DNA from: Limibacter armeniacum | Lineage (GTDB): Bacteria; Bacteroidota; Bacteroidia; Cytophagales; Flammeovirgaceae | Assembly (NCBI RefSeq): GCF_036880985.1 | Contig: NZ_JBAJNO010000004.1 | Location: forward strand, 62,001-126,000 | Direction of reading: 5' to 3' | Length of the DNA stretch: 64,000 bases | In this document: positions 63,527-64,000 of the stretch, piece after piece | Position numbering within the stretch: position 1 is the first letter of the stretch | How the letters are laid out: the number at the start of each line of letters is the position of its first letter | Notes under the pieces: generated by a model | Databases searched by the model: none | Seen by the model: only the letters and a program-made list of their open reading frames with translations | Told to the model about the DNA's origin: nothing | Translations under genes and position numbers: made by a program

Positions 63527-64000
63527 ATGAAAAGATATATATCAATTGGACTTTTAGCATTGACAACAGCCGCTTGTCAACCTGCTGAAGCCCCTCAAGA
63601 AGCAAAGAGCGAGGCAAAAAAGAATGTACCTGTAAACTCAAAAACAGTATCGGTTTATACAACGGCTAAAGATACCGACCTGAAGATTTCAAAAGGGGAG
63701 GAGCTTGTCTTCGGAGCTTACAAGCAACCTGTAGAGACGGAGCATTTTATTTACCTGGATACGGCACACCATTTTCAGAAGTTTGTCGGGATTGGTGGGG
63801 CAGTAACAGATGCATCAGCAGAGGTTTTTGCCACATTGTCTGAAGAAAAGCAGCAGGATTTCTTAAAGGCTTATTACGATCAGGAAAATGGTATTGGCTA
63901 CTCCTTGATGCGTACCACGATTCATAGTGCAGACTTTGGACCTGGCAGCTATACTTACGTAGCAGATAATGATGATGAGCTTAAGACATTCAACATCGAG
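63527..64000 (+). CDS. GH30 family glycoside hydrolase lipoprotein, N-terminal part
   Basis: 158 codons are visible before the window ends. The start at 63527 (MKRYISIG) gives a standard lipoprotein signal with lipobox TAAC; an in-frame ATG at 63515 is also possible. The GH30 N-terminal core is clear: FQKFVGIGGAVTDASAEV and GIGYSLMRTTIHSADFGPGSYTY. It differs from the GH30 at 60888 and is closer to subfamily 1-like enzymes (glucosylceramidase/beta-glucosidase or beta-xylosidase type), so it may trim the oligosaccharides that the first enzyme makes. Catalytic residues lie beyond the window. Confidence 0.85.
   Translation, partial: MKRYISIGLLALTTAACQPAEAPQEAKSEAKKNVPVNSKTVSVYTTAKDTDLKISKGEELVFGAYKQPVETEHFIYLDTAHHFQKFVGIGGAVTDASAEVFATLSEEKQQDFLKAYYDQENGIGYSLMRTTIHSADFGPGSYTYVADNDDELKTFNIE

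Noticed and set aside
1-64000. rRNA, tRNA and known riboswitches
   Set aside because: No segment with conserved rRNA sequence, tRNA cloverleaf arms or a recognisable riboswitch core was noticed by eye; a covariance-model scan would be needed to exclude weak cases.

Overview
The window looks like a Bacteroidota genome, most likely order Cytophagales. The evidence is two complete SusC/SusD transport systems, a type IX secretion sorting domain, lipoprotein-rich glycoside hydrolase operons, Bacteroidota-style promoters (TAnnTTTG boxes) and weak Shine-Dalgarno sequences. Genus cannot be fixed from sequence alone. A complete iteron-type replication and partition core (29.6-35.6 kb) sits inside the window, so the DNA is probably a plasmid, megaplasmid or chromid, or a chromosome carrying an integrated plasmid core.

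Layout. 1-17.4 kb: a divergent polysaccharide utilisation locus. The minus arm is SusC, SusD, a surface glycan-binding lipoprotein, a PA14-containing GH31 and a GH95 cut by the window edge. The plus arm is GH3, GH42 and a second GH3. Together these activities (alpha-xylosidase, alpha-fucosidase, beta-galactosidase, beta-glucosidase) fit removal of xyloglucan side chains and backbone, though no endo-xyloglucanase is in view. 17.6-23.8 kb: a three-gene run (glutamate-cysteine-ligase-like protein fused to CBS domains, AstE/AspA-like deacylase, MgtC/DUF4010 membrane protein), a small DUF2892 protein, an AraC regulator and a VF530 protein. 23.85-29.5 kb: a secreted GH30-CBM6-ricin-T9SS enzyme, a Crp-family regulator with an AhpD-like protein, and a SUKH-LRR protein.

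29.6-35.6 kb is the replicon core: Rep_3 initiator, ParB-like and HTH-ParA proteins on the minus strand, about 16 copies of a 14-bp iteron, and six copies of a 23-bp palindrome that are good centromere (parS) candidates. An IS4-type insertion sequence with a 9-bp target duplication follows. 38.3-43.3 kb holds a compact three-gene cassette: an HExxH/VWA protein, a MoxR-type AAA+ ATPase and a large LRR-BRCT-LRR protein. It is the best candidate for a poorly described system in the window.

43.5-53.2 kb: a sugar-proton symporter whose terminator has been displaced by a second insertion sequence, an IS110-family element with a structured non-coding leader (possible bridge RNA), a MocR regulator divergent from a DoxX gene across a perfect operator-like palindrome, a CDF metal transporter, a coupled GNAT/HD pair and two copies of a multi-hairpin intergenic repeat. 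53.2-64 kb: a second polysaccharide utilisation locus controlled by a membrane-spanning propeller/Y_Y_Y/HTH regulator, with SusC, SusD, a GH30 lipoprotein, a SusE-like lipoprotein and a second GH30 cut by the window end. Beta-1,6-glucan is the most likely substrate. No rRNA, tRNA or CRISPR array was seen.
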